This document shows, piece after piece, positions 25,075 through 34,333 of a stretch of DNA of 64,000 nt. The stretch covers positions 1 through 64,000 of the forward strand of contig JAJRPJ010000008.1 in assembly GCA_024280835.1 (NCBI GenBank). Reading direction: 5' to 3'. The stretch's first letter is position 1; each line of letters begins with the position of its first letter. This DNA is from Candidatus Zixiibacteriota bacterium (lineage in GTDB: Bacteria; Zixibacteria; MSB-5A5; GN15; JACZUZ01). The notes under the pieces were generated by a model. It searched no databases. It had not been told where the DNA came from and saw only the letters and a program-made list of their open reading frames with translations. The translations under genes and the position numbers were made by a program.

Positions 25075-25656
25075 AAGACCCTGCCAGTCTGGCAAGATTG
25101 CCTCATAGCCAAGCTTGACCATCACTCGGTCAACCACCGAGTCAACTAGGTCCTCAATGGTTTGCGGCTGACGATAGAACGAAGGCGAAGCTGGCAATAT
25201 TGTCGCTCCATAAAGGGATAACAATTTCATATTTTCAAGCAATGGCGTTGAATAGGGTGACTCACGCGGCACAAGCACAAACGGCCAACGCTCTTTGAGC
25301 GCCACAGCTCCCATGCGTGCTATCAATGTCTCGCCAACACCCTGCGCAATCATACCCAGCGAACTCGATGAACATGGACAAATAACCGTACCGCGCAAAA
25401 CAAACGAACCCGACGCCAAACAAGCCCCGATTTCACCATTCTTGTGAATCACTATCCCAGAATGATCCGCCAAGTCACGAGAAATCAAATTCATTTCCTC
25501 TTTGAGCACCAAACGCGCCGCATCCGAGAGAACTACATGAACCTCAGCGCCTGCTGCGCTTAGGCACTGCAACAATCGCACACCATAAACGGCGCCCGAG
25601 GCGCCAGTTAGGGCCACTGCCACTGGCAAATTATTTGTCTTCTGTTCTGTGCTCAT
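25054..25656 (-). CDS. ubiX: UbiX-type flavin prenyltransferase
   Basis: 200 residues. Makes prenylated FMN, the cofactor needed by UbiD-type decarboxylases; in futalosine clusters this homologue is called mqnM. Signatures are LTGASGAVYGVRLLQ (FMN binding), CPCSSSSLGMIAQG, and LVPRESPYSTPLLENM. Its UbiD-type client (MqnL) is not in this window. It lies between mqnX and mqnP on the minus strand. Confidence 0.95.
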   Translation of the reverse strand: MSTEQKTNNLPVAVALTGASGAVYGVRLLQCLSAAGAEVHVVLSDAARLVLKEEMNLISRDLADHSGIVIHKNGEIGACLASGSFVLRGTVICPCSSSSLGMIAQGVGETLIARMGAVALKERWPFVLVPRESPYSTPLLENMKLLSLYGATILPASPSFYRQPQTIEDLVDSVVDRVMVKLGYEAILPDWQGLDHSSKK

Positions 25657-25693
25657 ATCTGGGCTAATAATAACTATTTCTGAAACTGATTAC

Positions 25694-26974
25694 TTACGCG
25701 CTGGCCACGTTAGCGAGTTTCCGCAAAGAACTTGAGCCAACTGTTATCAGTCTCTCAAATAACTCTTCATCGGTTTTGAAGTCAAGCGAATCATTTTTGG
25801 CCCCCAATTCTATTACAAAGACTCCTGGGGACGAATCAACTCTCAGAACGCCAAGCTCATCAGCAAAACCAAGAGCCTCCGCGCCTCCTGAAGTAGCCAT
25901 CGAAAACAATGTTCGGCTGGAAACGGATGGAAAAAGCTCTCGCAAGAGACGCATCTCGGCGAACAAATCCAGATCAGCATTTGAAGCCAGCGAATCAGTA
26001 CCCAAACCCAAAGGAATCTCATTCGCCAAGAACTTATCCAGAGGAGCGGCGCCGACATTGATAAAAGCATTTGAACTCGGGCAAAGAACTACAGTCGCCC
26101 CACTCTGTGCTATGAGTTTGATATCCGATTCAGAGGCATGCACAACATGAATCAGCAATAAGCCCTCGCGCAAAACATCCAACGCTTCTAAATACTCAAC
26201 AGGAGATTTCTCTGGCGCTATCCAAGTCGGATCATCCTTGCCGATTTCAGCTAAACGCTCCCGCCAAGGCCCAGCCCCTGTTGCTAACAATTCTACTTCT
26301 TCTCGGTTTTCCGCCAAATGAATTGTCGAAAGTCCTGTTGAACCTATTAGATTTTGAATCAATTTTGCGCTAGAAGAATACGGCGCATGTGGCGCCGGAT
26401 GTATTGACACTTTGTTACTTTCAGCCATGCTTCTTTGGGCCGAGGCAATATTTTCTTTCAGCGTTTGAGAAATATCACCCGCCAAAGAATCTGGGAAACC
26501 CAAACCCTCAGCGAAAAACCTGCAATACATACCTGAGTCAACAATCGATTCCAGAGAAACAAAATCATTGGCAATCTCACCTATCGCCACAGTCCCTGTC
26601 GCTTGCAGCCGAGCCAATGCTGACTGCACATCCTGTACTTGCTCGGACTCAGAGCGTGTCGCCCGCTCAGCCAAAGCCGCTTGTACCCAGCTGACCATCG
26701 AGCCAGATTCAAATGACAACGCTGAACTTCCAGTGGGAGCAGGGAAATTTGTATGCACATGGCAATTAACCAACCCAGGAATAATTACACTGGAGCCAAG
26801 ATCAATTATTTGTATTTGATTTAATTCAGAGGACTGCGATGCTTCGTAGGTCGACTGTGTGCCAACAAATGTAATGCGTGAACCGTCGAGTTCAAGCGCC
26901 GCGTCAATGATGACACTCTCACCACTAACCAACCAACGCGAGAAATACACTCGCTGTCTGTCGGATTTGCACAC
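25694..26974 (-). CDS. mqnX: Aminodeoxyfutalosine deaminase (amidohydrolase family)
   Basis: 426 residues from a GTG start. The amidohydrolase metal site is seen in LVNCHVHTNFP (His72, His74), HPAPHAPYSSS, HLAENREE, LIHVVHASE and LGTDSLASNADLDLF. Alone these would fit any cytosine/chlorohydrolase-like deaminase. The location between mqnD and the UbiX-family gene supports the MqnX role, conversion of 6-amino-6-deoxyfutalosine to futalosine. Confidence 0.88.
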   Translation of the reverse strand: MCKSDRQRVYFSRWLVSGESVIIDAALELDGSRITFVGTQSTYEASQSSELNQIQIIDLGSSVIIPGLVNCHVHTNFPAPTGSSALSFESGSMVSWVQAALAERATRSESEQVQDVQSALARLQATGTVAIGEIANDFVSLESIVDSGMYCRFFAEGLGFPDSLAGDISQTLKENIASAQRSMAESNKVSIHPAPHAPYSSSAKLIQNLIGSTGLSTIHLAENREEVELLATGAGPWRERLAEIGKDDPTWIAPEKSPVEYLEALDVLREGLLLIHVVHASESDIKLIAQSGATVVLCPSSNAFINVGAAPLDKFLANEIPLGLGTDSLASNADLDLFAEMRLLRELFPSVSSRTLFSMATSGGAEALGFADELGVLRVDSSPGVFVIELGAKNDSLDFKTDEELFERLITVGSSSLRKLANVASA

Positions 26975-27026
26975 AGGGTCTCTTCTTGCTGTTCGGCTTG
27001 GCTCGGTGTTAAGCTAGTTTGAAAAG

Positions 27027-27905
27027 TTAAACAAAATCGAGTTTGTATGTCTCAGAAATCATGCCAGCGGCTTCGCCTTCTTGCAAGAACAAACGAATCG
27101 CCTCGCGTCCATCAGCGCCATAGTCCAAAGTATAATCATTGACATACATACCAATAAACTTATCCGCCAGCGGGATATCCAAACCACGACCATACTCTAG
27201 CGCATAGGCAACAGCCTCTTCGCGATGATCGAGTGAATACTGAATTGACTCTTTGAGTATCCGTGAGAGTTCGCGGATTTTTTCGTCGCCCAAATCGCGA
27301 CGCACACAATTACCGCCGAGTGGCAAAGGTAGGCCGTTGGTTTTCTTATTCCACCACACGCCCAAATCCAGAACTGATTTCAATCCACTTTGCGCGTAGG
27401 TCAACTGACCTTCATGAATAATCAAACCAGCATCAACGGCGCCCGAGGTAACCTCATTGATGATTTCATCGAAGGCCACCACCTTATAGCGAAATGTTCC
27501 GATAGCCAGTTTCAATCCGAGAAAAGCCGAAGTTTTCAGACCCGGCACAGCAATCACCATTTCGCTTAACTCTTCAATTGTTTTCTGCTCTTTGCAAACC
27601 ACCATCGGGCCATAATTATCACCCATCGAACCACCCGACCCAAGCAGAGCGTATTTGTCGGCAATCCCTGGGAAAGCATGGATAGAAACCGCTGTGATTT
27701 CTAGTTCGCCATTCTTAGCGCGTTGATTCAAAGTCTCAATATCATCGAGCACATGCTCGAATTCAAACTCACCACTATCAATCAAACCTTTAGCGAGCGC
27801 ATAAAACATAAACGCGTCATCTGGATCGGGCGAATGTCCCAAACGAATGTGAGTTTTCTTAGCTGTTGAAACTGCTGTAGCTTTTGAGCTTTGTTCAATG
27901 CTCAT
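27027..27905 (-). CDS. mqnD: 1,4-dihydroxy-6-naphthoate synthase
   Basis: 292 residues, MqnD family of periplasmic-binding-protein-like enzymes. Converts cyclic dehypoxanthine futalosine to 1,4-dihydroxy-6-naphthoate. Family motifs are LGHSPDPDDAFMFYAL, SIHAFPGIADKYALLGSG, VAVPGLKTSAFL-like and LGVWWNKKTNGLPLPLGG. It is followed 52 bases later by mqnX, which uses GTG. Confidence 0.96.
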   Translation of the reverse strand: MSIEQSSKATAVSTAKKTHIRLGHSPDPDDAFMFYALAKGLIDSGEFEFEHVLDDIETLNQRAKNGELEITAVSIHAFPGIADKYALLGSGGSMGDNYGPMVVCKEQKTIEELSEMVIAVPGLKTSAFLGLKLAIGTFRYKVVAFDEIINEVTSGAVDAGLIIHEGQLTYAQSGLKSVLDLGVWWNKKTNGLPLPLGGNCVRRDLGDEKIRELSRILKESIQYSLDHREEAVAYALEYGRGLDIPLADKFIGMYVNDYTLDYGADGREAIRLFLQEGEAAGMISETYKLDFV

Positions 27906-27949
27906 AATATTCTAATCCTGTATTTGTAATTTTGTGCAAGTAAGAACTA

Positions 27950-29071
27950 CTAGACTGAAACAGCCAATGGAAGTCGTGGAGCGCCTTTAGCGAGTGTATC
28001 TTTCGGCGGAAAAGCCTCATAACTATCATCACGTAACTTAGGTGTGAACCCTGCTTCGGTGATTAAACGTCTGATTTCTTCTTCGCCGACAATGTTATCA
28101 GTGCCAGCGGCGGAAACCACATTCTCTTCAATCATTGTCGAACCAAAATCATCAGCGCCAAACGAGAGTGACAACTGTCCAATCTCAGAACCCTGCGTGA
28201 CATATGACAGTTGTATATGCTGCACATTGTCCAAAAAGATTCTCGCCAAAGCCAAAGTCCGCAGATAATCCCATGAATCAGTTTCGCGAATCTGTTTTTG
28301 CAGAGCGGTATTACCTGGTTGGAATGTCCAAGCGATAAACGAAGTGAACCCCTGAGTCTCGTCCTGCAAATCGCGAATCCGCACAAGATGTTCAACACGC
28401 TCGGCAAGTGACTCACCCACGCCCAACATCATAGTCGCTGTAGTCGGCAGTTCGCGCAAATGACACTCACGCATAACTTCCATCCATTCATCAGCGGAAC
28501 ACTTGCGCGGCGAAATTCGGTTACGAGTCGCGTCAGTTAAAATCTCAGCGCCTCCACCTGGCAAAGAATCCATTCCAGACTCAATTAGCCTATCTAAAGT
28601 CTCTCCAAGAGAGATCCCTGAGACATTAGCAATATTCACAACCTCTGGTGGTCCCAGCGCGTGGTTACGAATTCTGTGATTGTCTTTGATGTGACGGAAC
28701 ATCTGTTCATAGTATTCAATGTCGAGTTTCGGATTGTGTCCACCCTGAAGCAGAATCCTCGAAGCGCCAAGTTCCAGCGCCTCTTCAATTTTCTGCGAGA
28801 TTTCAGTGAATGAAAGCGTATAGGCGTCACTATGCTTGTCTGTTCGATAGAACGCGCAAAACTTGCAGTAGACATCGCAAACATTAGTGTAATTGATATT
28901 TCTATCGATAATGTATGTGGCAACCTTCTCAGGATTCTTGCGAAACCGCACAAGATTCGCCAAATGCCCCAACTCATGAACCGACATTGACTCCAGCGCA
29001 CATAGCGCCTCAGCTGCGTCAATCCGCTCACCTAGGATAACTTTATTTTGTATTTGCTCTTTTGAACTCAT
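27950..29071 (-). CDS. mqnC: Cyclic dehypoxanthinyl futalosine synthase (radical SAM)
   Basis: 373 residues. The radical-SAM cluster is Cys65, Cys69 and Cys72 in CDVYCKFCAFYR. Also seen are ILLQGGHNPKLDIEYYE and GLDSLPGGGAEI-like segments, and TWFQPGNT-like and GADDFGSTMIEENV motifs shared with MqnE. It cyclises dehypoxanthine futalosine. Gene order mqnE-mqnA-mqnC-mqnD is in transcription order. Confidence 0.96.
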   Translation of the reverse strand: MSSKEQIQNKVILGERIDAAEALCALESMSVHELGHLANLVRFRKNPEKVATYIIDRNINYTNVCDVYCKFCAFYRTDKHSDAYTLSFTEISQKIEEALELGASRILLQGGHNPKLDIEYYEQMFRHIKDNHRIRNHALGPPEVVNIANVSGISLGETLDRLIESGMDSLPGGGAEILTDATRNRISPRKCSADEWMEVMRECHLRELPTTATMMLGVGESLAERVEHLVRIRDLQDETQGFTSFIAWTFQPGNTALQKQIRETDSWDYLRTLALARIFLDNVQHIQLSYVTQGSEIGQLSLSFGADDFGSTMIEENVVSAAGTDNIVGEEEIRRLITEAGFTPKLRDDSYEAFPPKDTLAKGAPRLPLAVSV

Positions 29072-29100
29072 AGTAGAATAAATCGAAGTTAGTGATTCAA

Positions 29101-29910
29101 TTAAACAGCAGTCCGACCTACAGCCATAAACATCCGCATTTTGTCAGTCGGAAGCATATCATATTTGTAAGCGAGGTTAATAAAAGTCTTGATTCCCAAA
29201 TGATCAGTCTCATTTAATTCAAAATGCAATTTGCGATAAAGATAGTCATCAACATTGATTAGCTTGCCTGTCAACTTACTCGCCTCACGAACAAGTGTCT
29301 CGCGCTCTCTGAGGTTTTCATGCATACGCCCAATCAATAGATCAGAATACTGCTCCAAAACATCCTCGGTTCGCGCTGCCCAGACACCAAAGACAAATGG
29401 CAATCCAGTCTCACGAAACCAAGCTTCACCCAAATCAATTTGATCGGCTGTGTCTGTTTCAAAAGCCCGATCGCCAATGACAATCTCGCCCTCTTCGGAA
29501 TCATAGTCAGCAATCAAATCGCGACCAAATTCCAAATTGAACAGCAAACGCGCCAAAAGATTCGAAGTCCCCGATGCGGGATCGGGCTTATAGGTCTTCA
29601 TCAATTTCAAATCGGTATTATAAACCATTTTCACCGACGACACTTCGCCACGGCAAGCAATACCGACATCGCCCAAGAACGGCCAGCTATTAGTGACAGC
29701 TGTCACCAACGGAACCAAAGCTAAATCAACTTTGCCGCTATCAAGTAGTGACGCACACTCCGCAGGCGAACCCAAATAGCGCCGATGTTCTGGTAGCGCT
29801 TCATCCAGTCCGCGAATAAGCGGATAGGCATTCAGGAACTTAATCCCCGCCCAACTTCTCGGTCTATCCTGACCTTGGTTATTATCTGAACTCATATATC
29901 GAATATTCAT
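29101..29910 (-). CDS. mqnA: Chorismate dehydratase
   Basis: 269 residues from ATG 29910 (an in-frame ATG at 29895 is an alternative). First committed step of the pathway: chorismate to 3-enolpyruvoylbenzoate. Family motifs include IKFLNAYPLIRGLDEALP, SPAECASLLDSGKVDLALVP, and DLGEAWFRETGLPFVFGVWA. It shares the periplasmic-binding fold with MqnD but lacks the SPDPDD motif. Confidence 0.95.
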   Translation of the reverse strand: MNIRYMSSDNNQGQDRPRSWAGIKFLNAYPLIRGLDEALPEHRRYLGSPAECASLLDSGKVDLALVPLVTAVTNSWPFLGDVGIACRGEVSSVKMVYNTDLKLMKTYKPDPASGTSNLLARLLFNLEFGRDLIADYDSEEGEIVIGDRAFETDTADQIDLGEAWFRETGLPFVFGVWAARTEDVLEQYSDLLIGRMHENLRERETLVREASKLTGKLINVDDYLYRKLHFELNETDHLGIKTFINLAYKYDMLPTDKMRMFMAVGRTAV

Positions 29911-29915
29911 CTTTT

Positions 29916-29946
29916 ACAAACTCCAAATCCACAAAAACCACAAATC
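29916..29946. repeat. Degenerate 15-16 bp tandem pair between mqnE and mqnA
   Basis: ACAAACTCCAAATCC followed directly by ACAAAAACCACAAATC fills most of the gap between mqnA and mqnE. The similarity is partial, so this is the least certain of the junction repeats. Confidence 0.5.
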
Positions 29947-29956
29947 AATATAACAA

Positions 29957-31111
29957 TCAAGCGCCCAACTCAGCCACTGGCTCTTTAACCTCGGCTTTGG
30001 CCGCGATTTTGGCCTTGGCCTGACCCACCCACTCTGGAACCCCATAAAGCGCGTCACGTTCCTGCGGATTACGACCAACATTCTTGATCATCTGTTTCAA
30101 GCGCCCAGCTGTAACTGACATTGCTGTCGAAGCCCCCGCGCGATGATAGATTTTTTCCTGAATCACTGTTCCGTCGATGTCATCAGCGCCAAAAGCCAGA
30201 GAAATCTGCGCCAAACGCTCACCCATCAAAATCCAATAGGCTTTGATATGCTCAAAATTATCCAACATCAAACGCGAAACCGCAATTGTCTTCAAAATAT
30301 CTGGAGCGCTAGGATTATGCTCAACTTCTAGGTCGTTATTGTCTGCATGGTAGGCCAGCGGAATAAACGCCTGAAATCCGCCTGTCTTATCCTGCAACTG
30401 GCGCAATAGGTCCAAATGCACCACGCGCTCTTCATAAGTTTCAATATGCCCAAAGAGCATCGTGGCATTGGTTTTGATACCATTGTTGTGGCAAATCTCT
30501 GCTACTTCAAGCCAGCGATGCGCGCCAGCTTTATGTTTAAACATATAACTGTGCAGACGGTTCGAGAAGACTTCGGCGCCGCCACCTGGGCAGGCGTCCA
30601 GTCCGACATCTTTCAATTCAGCGAGAATATCCTCAACTGAGCGTTTGAATTTACGCGCGAAAAAGTCCAACTCGACCATGGTAAAGGCTTTAACATGCGT
30701 CTCAGGACGAGCGGCCTTGATTTGTTTAATCATTTCGGGATAATAATCCCACGGAATTTTGCCATTACAACCGCCGACAATATGCACCTCAGCGAGATGG
30801 CCAGGATAGGCGAGGATTTCCTCAACTGTGCGCTCATGACTATAAACATAGCCATCTTCGGCCTTTATTCGAGCAAAAGCGCAAAACTTGCAACCCACCG
30901 CGCAAATATCGGTGTAATTGACGTGCATATTGCGCACCCAATAGACCGTTTCGCCGACTTTTCGCGCCCGAGCGACATCAGCCAGATAACCAACACCTGG
31001 CAAATCGTCGCTTTGAAAAAGCGCCAATCCGTCCTTGCGGTCTAAGCGTGTGCCGTTCTGTACCTTATCAAGAATCGGCGCAAGTCGTCTGTCTGTCAGC
31101 GGAGCATCCAT
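29957..31111 (-). CDS. mqnE: Aminofutalosine synthase (radical SAM)
   Basis: 384 residues from ATG 31111, fixed by AGGAG five bases upstream; a longer open frame upstream is low-complexity antisense to the neighbouring lipoprotein gene. The cluster cysteines are Cys70, Cys74 and Cys77 in CAVGCKFCAFAR. Other family segments are HIVGGCNGKIPWDYYPEM, DACPGGGAEVFSNR and FGADDIDGTVIQEKIYHRAG. Joins 3-enolpyruvoylbenzoate to the adenosyl group of SAM. It opens the mqn run. Confidence 0.96.
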   Translation of the reverse strand: MDAPLTDRRLAPILDKVQNGTRLDRKDGLALFQSDDLPGVGYLADVARARKVGETVYWVRNMHVNYTDICAVGCKFCAFARIKAEDGYVYSHERTVEEILAYPGHLAEVHIVGGCNGKIPWDYYPEMIKQIKAARPETHVKAFTMVELDFFARKFKRSVEDILAELKDVGLDACPGGGAEVFSNRLHSYMFKHKAGAHRWLEVAEICHNNGIKTNATMLFGHIETYEERVVHLDLLRQLQDKTGGFQAFIPLAYHADNNDLEVEHNPSAPDILKTIAVSRLMLDNFEHIKAYWILMGERLAQISLAFGADDIDGTVIQEKIYHRAGASTAMSVTAGRLKQMIKNVGRNPQERDALYGVPEWVGQAKAKIAAKAEVKEPVAELGA

Positions 31112-31137
31112 ACCGCTCCTATGGAAACAACTTTTCC

Positions 31138-31163
31138 CCCCAAAAGCAAGAGAAGCCTTGGGG
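31138..31163. repeat. Hairpin in the mqnE leader
   Basis: CCCCAA at 31138-31143 pairs with TTGGGG at 31158-31163 around a 14-nt loop, 27 bases before the mqnE start. There is no T-run, so a terminator is unlikely; a leader structure is possible. Confidence 0.4.
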
Positions 31164-31193
31164 AATACTGCAATTTGAGATTGAATGGGGAAG

Positions 31194-33089
31194 TTACTGA
31201 ACTGAGAGGATTCTAATGTACCTACCGTCTGCCCCTGAGTTGCCATTACTTGAGCCACCAGCGCCAAAGGCCCCTTGATAAATCGAAACATTATAACCAA
31301 AGTTAGTACCCGAGCTGTATGTAAGAATACCAATGGATGCTCCTCCAGCTCCACCTCCGCCATGGCCACCTGGCTGACCGTTGCAGCTAATAGAGCAGAC
31401 TCCATCTGTCTGGTCTGTTCCATTTCCACCTCGTGCTCCACCTTTTGGTATCACTGTAGAGTTTGAAATTGCAATAGTTGTCTGAACGGAGAAAATTGCG
31501 ACAGAAGAACCACCAGCCTGTCCGCCGAAGCCTCCAGTTCCCCCCCAACCTCCAGGAGGGCCGGCGCCTGCGTGTCCAATTATTACCGAACTACCACCTC
31601 GACCACCTCCTCCCCCGCATCCAGAACGCACAGGGAGATTCATGTAAAAATCAAGGTTGTCCTCTACTAGGGCAGTTATCATTCCTAGAGGTGGAATATA
31701 ATGAATGCCCGCTGGACCATCGCCACCATTCTCTAGGCCACCATTTTTCAATCCGTCGGTGCAGAATCCTGGCGCACCGGATTGACCAGGCAAAATGTAA
31801 GACTGCCAATAGGATTCGCCAGTTGCAGTATCAAGATACCAACTCCCTGCGTCATAACCTCCCTGACCTCCCCAGCCACCTCGCGCCTTGTTGAAAACTG
31901 TACCACTCTCACCGGCGGCTCCATTTCCAGATGAAATCTCAACAAAGCGCAATGTCACAGCCGCGCTGTTCAAACAATACAGACCATATGAGCTTGCGCC
32001 CGGAGCGACTGCATCACTGCCTTCTATCGAGAGATTCACCAATGTCACAGGCGAAGAAACACCCTTAATCAACAACCCGATCTCGGCGCCTTCAATTTGA
32101 CCGCCTTGAAATACAGTCTTCGCCCCAGATAACGACGCCCAAGTCTGTGCATCAAATCCACCAATGATTTCAACGCCAACTGGTATGACCACTGATCCAC
32201 TATAGATTCCGCTGGCGACATGAATCTTCCTAAAACTAGGATTGCCAGCGACAAAGTCCAGAGCCAATTGAATCGACCCAAACGGGGATTCAATAGAACC
32301 GTTTCCGTTACCTGCGGAGATCACATATATGACACTGTCCATACTAACCGAAAACGTCCAAGACGTATCAATGACGGCCCTATTGTTAACGGCGTCATCA
32401 ACTCTAGCGCGTAAATGCGCGATATAGTCAACCCCGCCGAAGAAGCCGACTCTAGGAGAGAACACAATTGAGGAATCCGTAATCGTGACGTTTCCATCGA
32501 CAGGTGGTGTAAACTCAAAAGACACACTACCTGCCACAATCGGCTCAGAGAAAACAACTTCACTGTGCAAACTATAATTTGCATCCTGCGAAGCGCCGGA
32601 AGGCGAAACTTCTACAACTCTGGGAGGAATCGTATCTCCAGACACGACTCGGAAGTTCCAGGTGGTATCTATTGTCAGCGTGGCTCCGAGCGAATCAATG
32701 ACGCTAATCTGAAGATGTTGTTCATAGACTAAAAACCTCTCCATGCGTTCCAAAACAACTAACAGCACAGCGTCAGGTCGGATCAATATCTTCTTGGGCA
32801 ACCTTGGAAGGATTGAAAATGACACCTGACCGATAGTTACATCTCGATTGAAAGTCGCCCGAAAAGTAACAGCAGAATTTGTATCGGAGTAAATCACCTG
32901 CGATGGATCAATAGAAACCAATCTGAGCAAGTCAACTGCAGGCGAACTATCGCTATCAGGAGTAACCGACTTGTCCTTGGTACACGAACCAAAAGACAAC
33001 ACAAGGCCCAGCGCCAAAACGGCTAGTCCGAAGAATCCATTGGCGCGCCCAATACTGAAAATGTCTCTACTTTGGAGTAGCGTTCTCAT
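31194..33089 (-). CDS. Secreted lipoprotein with Ig-like, beta-helix and Gly-rich parts
   Basis: 631 residues. A lipobox-like LSFGSC with Cys36 follows a hydrophobic run. Residues about 50-255 hold two SbsA-type Ig-like domains (TFNRDVTIGQVSFSILP; VVFSEPIVAGSVSFEF). Residues 255-410 look like a DUF1565/right-handed beta-helix (SAGNGNGSIESPFGSIQLAL). The last 220 are glycine-rich (GCGGGGGRGGSSVIIGHAGA and similar), like adhesive or polymeric surface proteins. It is probably anchored in the outer membrane. The Gly-rich DNA has long antisense frames that are not genes. Confidence 0.8.
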   Translation of the reverse strand: MRTLLQSRDIFSIGRANGFFGLAVLALGLVLSFGSCTKDKSVTPDSDSSPAVDLLRLVSIDPSQVIYSDTNSAVTFRATFNRDVTIGQVSFSILPRLPKKILIRPDAVLLVVLERMERFLVYEQHLQISVIDSLGATLTIDTTWNFRVVSGDTIPPRVVEVSPSGASQDANYSLHSEVVFSEPIVAGSVSFEFTPPVDGNVTITDSSIVFSPRVGFFGGVDYIAHLRARVDDAVNNRAVIDTSWTFSVSMDSVIYVISAGNGNGSIESPFGSIQLALDFVAGNPSFRKIHVASGIYSGSVVIPVGVEIIGGFDAQTWASLSGAKTVFQGGQIEGAEIGLLIKGVSSPVTLVNLSIEGSDAVAPGASSYGLYCLNSAAVTLRFVEISSGNGAAGESGTVFNKARGGWGGQGGYDAGSWYLDTATGESYWQSYILPGQSGAPGFCTDGLKNGGLENGGDGPAGIHYIPPLGMITALVEDNLDFYMNLPVRSGCGGGGGRGGSSVIIGHAGAGPPGGWGGTGGFGGQAGGSSVAIFSVQTTIAISNSTVIPKGGARGGNGTDQTDGVCSISCNGQPGGHGGGGAGGASIGILTYSSGTNFGYNVSIYQGAFGAGGSSNGNSGADGRYIRILSVQ

Positions 33090-33201
33090 AATCCGTAATA
33101 TAGCTCAATCGGGTAGTGTGTCAATTACTATCATTCTATCAAAACAACAAGCGCCGCAACCACTGAAAGCATATATTATCCTCACAGGAACGCCTCTGCC
33201 C

Positions 33202-33591
33202 ATGACAAAGACCACGATCCATAAAATCATAACCTACAACCTCGCAGCCTTCTGGTTTGTCATGGGTTTCTATTGCAAAGTTCTGGGCTTAGTCCCCAGA
33301 CATGAACAAATTGTCGGCAGAATTTTGGGGCCAGAACACGCCGGGGTTCTGACAATTCTAATTGGCGCATCCGAAATGATGATGGCCTTTTGGATTTTGA
33401 GTAATCGCAAGACCCGTTTGAATGCGACCGTACAAATGCTAACCGTCGGAATCATGAACCTTATCGAAATAGCCATCGTCCCAGATTTGTTGTATTGGGG
33501 AAAGTTCAATATCATATTCGCCCTCCTTTTCATTGCAGTTATCTACTACAATGAATTCCATCTGAAACGAACAATCCAGTCAGAGAGCTAG
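33202..33591 (+). CDS. DoxX-like small membrane protein
   Basis: 129 residues from ATG 33202 with four predicted transmembrane helices. Segments such as VMGFYCKVLGLVPRHEQIVGRIL and GASEMMMAFWILSN fit the DoxX-like family often found next to DUF2071 proteins. An AGGA lies about 11 bases before the start. It opens a four-gene plus-strand operon; its stop is one base from the next ATG. Biochemical role unknown. Confidence 0.8.
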   Translation: MTKTTIHKIITYNLAAFWFVMGFYCKVLGLVPRHEQIVGRILGPEHAGVLTILIGASEMMMAFWILSNRKTRLNATVQMLTVGIMNLIEIAIVPDLLYWGKFNIIFALLFIAVIYYNEFHLKRTIQSES

Positions 33592-33592
33592 T

Positions 33593-34333
33593 ATGTTTCC
33601 AGCCCTAAAGAAACATCCATTCGCAGTTGAAGCATTCTTCGACAGCTCAACCGTATTGACTTTTTCGATTCCCAAAGAGAAACTAGAAAACTTGATTCCC
33701 GAATGCCTGACGCTGGACACTTTCAAAGACAAACATGCCTTCATCGCCATCGCCATGGTCCAAACTAGCGGCTTGAGACCCAAGGGCTTCCCAGCTTTTC
33801 TCGGTAGCAACTTCTTCCTAATCGGCTATCGCATCTTTGTAAAATACATAAACAACAGCGGCAGAAGACTAAGAGGTCTCTACATTCTCAAGACCGAAAC
33901 TGACAGCAAATCCATGCAGTTGTTGGGAAACATCTTCACGAACTACAGCTATAAAGCCACAGACATCAAAGTTGAAAGCAAGAATTGTTCAACACAAATC
34001 ACTTCGAACAAATCAAAATTCAATCTTAGGTTCAGCTCCGAACTTTCAGAGCCGCATCTACCGCAAGGTTCCATCTTCGCAGATTGGCGGGAAGCCGCAA
34101 AGTTCACTGGCCCACTCCCATTCACTTTTTCCTACAATCAAACTTCTAAACAGGTCTTAATAATCGAAGGTGTTCGCCAAAACTGGAAACCAAAACCAAT
34201 TGAGGTAATCGAACACTCCTTTTCTTTTCTAGATACTTTTGACTCGAATGAAATTCATTTGGCCAATGCCTTTGTAATTGAAAACGTGCCCTACTATTGG
34301 AAGAAAGGTGTCACCGAAATTTGGAACCACTAA
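33593..34333 (+). CDS. DUF2071 (YqjF-like) protein
   Basis: 246 residues with the DUF2071 pattern: N-terminal PFAVEAFFDSSTVLTFSIP, PECLTLDTFKDKHAFIAIAM, GYRIFVKYINNSGRRLRGLY, and a C-terminal GVRQNWKPKPIEVIEH segment. The family has an acetoacetate-decarboxylase-like fold and no proven general function. It is tightly coupled to the DoxX-like gene before it, and its 3' end overlaps the start of the methyltransferase gene. Confidence 0.85.
   Translation: MFPALKKHPFAVEAFFDSSTVLTFSIPKEKLENLIPECLTLDTFKDKHAFIAIAMVQTSGLRPKGFPAFLGSNFFLIGYRIFVKYINNSGRRLRGLYILKTETDSKSMQLLGNIFTNYSYKATDIKVESKNCSTQITSNKSKFNLRFSSELSEPHLPQGSIFADWREAAKFTGPLPFTFSYNQTSKQVLIIEGVRQNWKPKPIEVIEHSFSFLDTFDSNEIHLANAFVIENVPYYWKKGVTEIWNH

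Noticed and set aside
31112-31441. N-terminal extension of mqnE by 110 residues
   Set aside because: It is low-complexity sequence antisense to the glycine-rich lipoprotein gene; AGGAG five bases before ATG 31111 fixes the real start.
31275-32414. Several plus-strand frames across the lipoprotein gene
   Set aside because: They mirror the glycine-rich coding strand (proline- and serine-rich shadows) and have no independent support.
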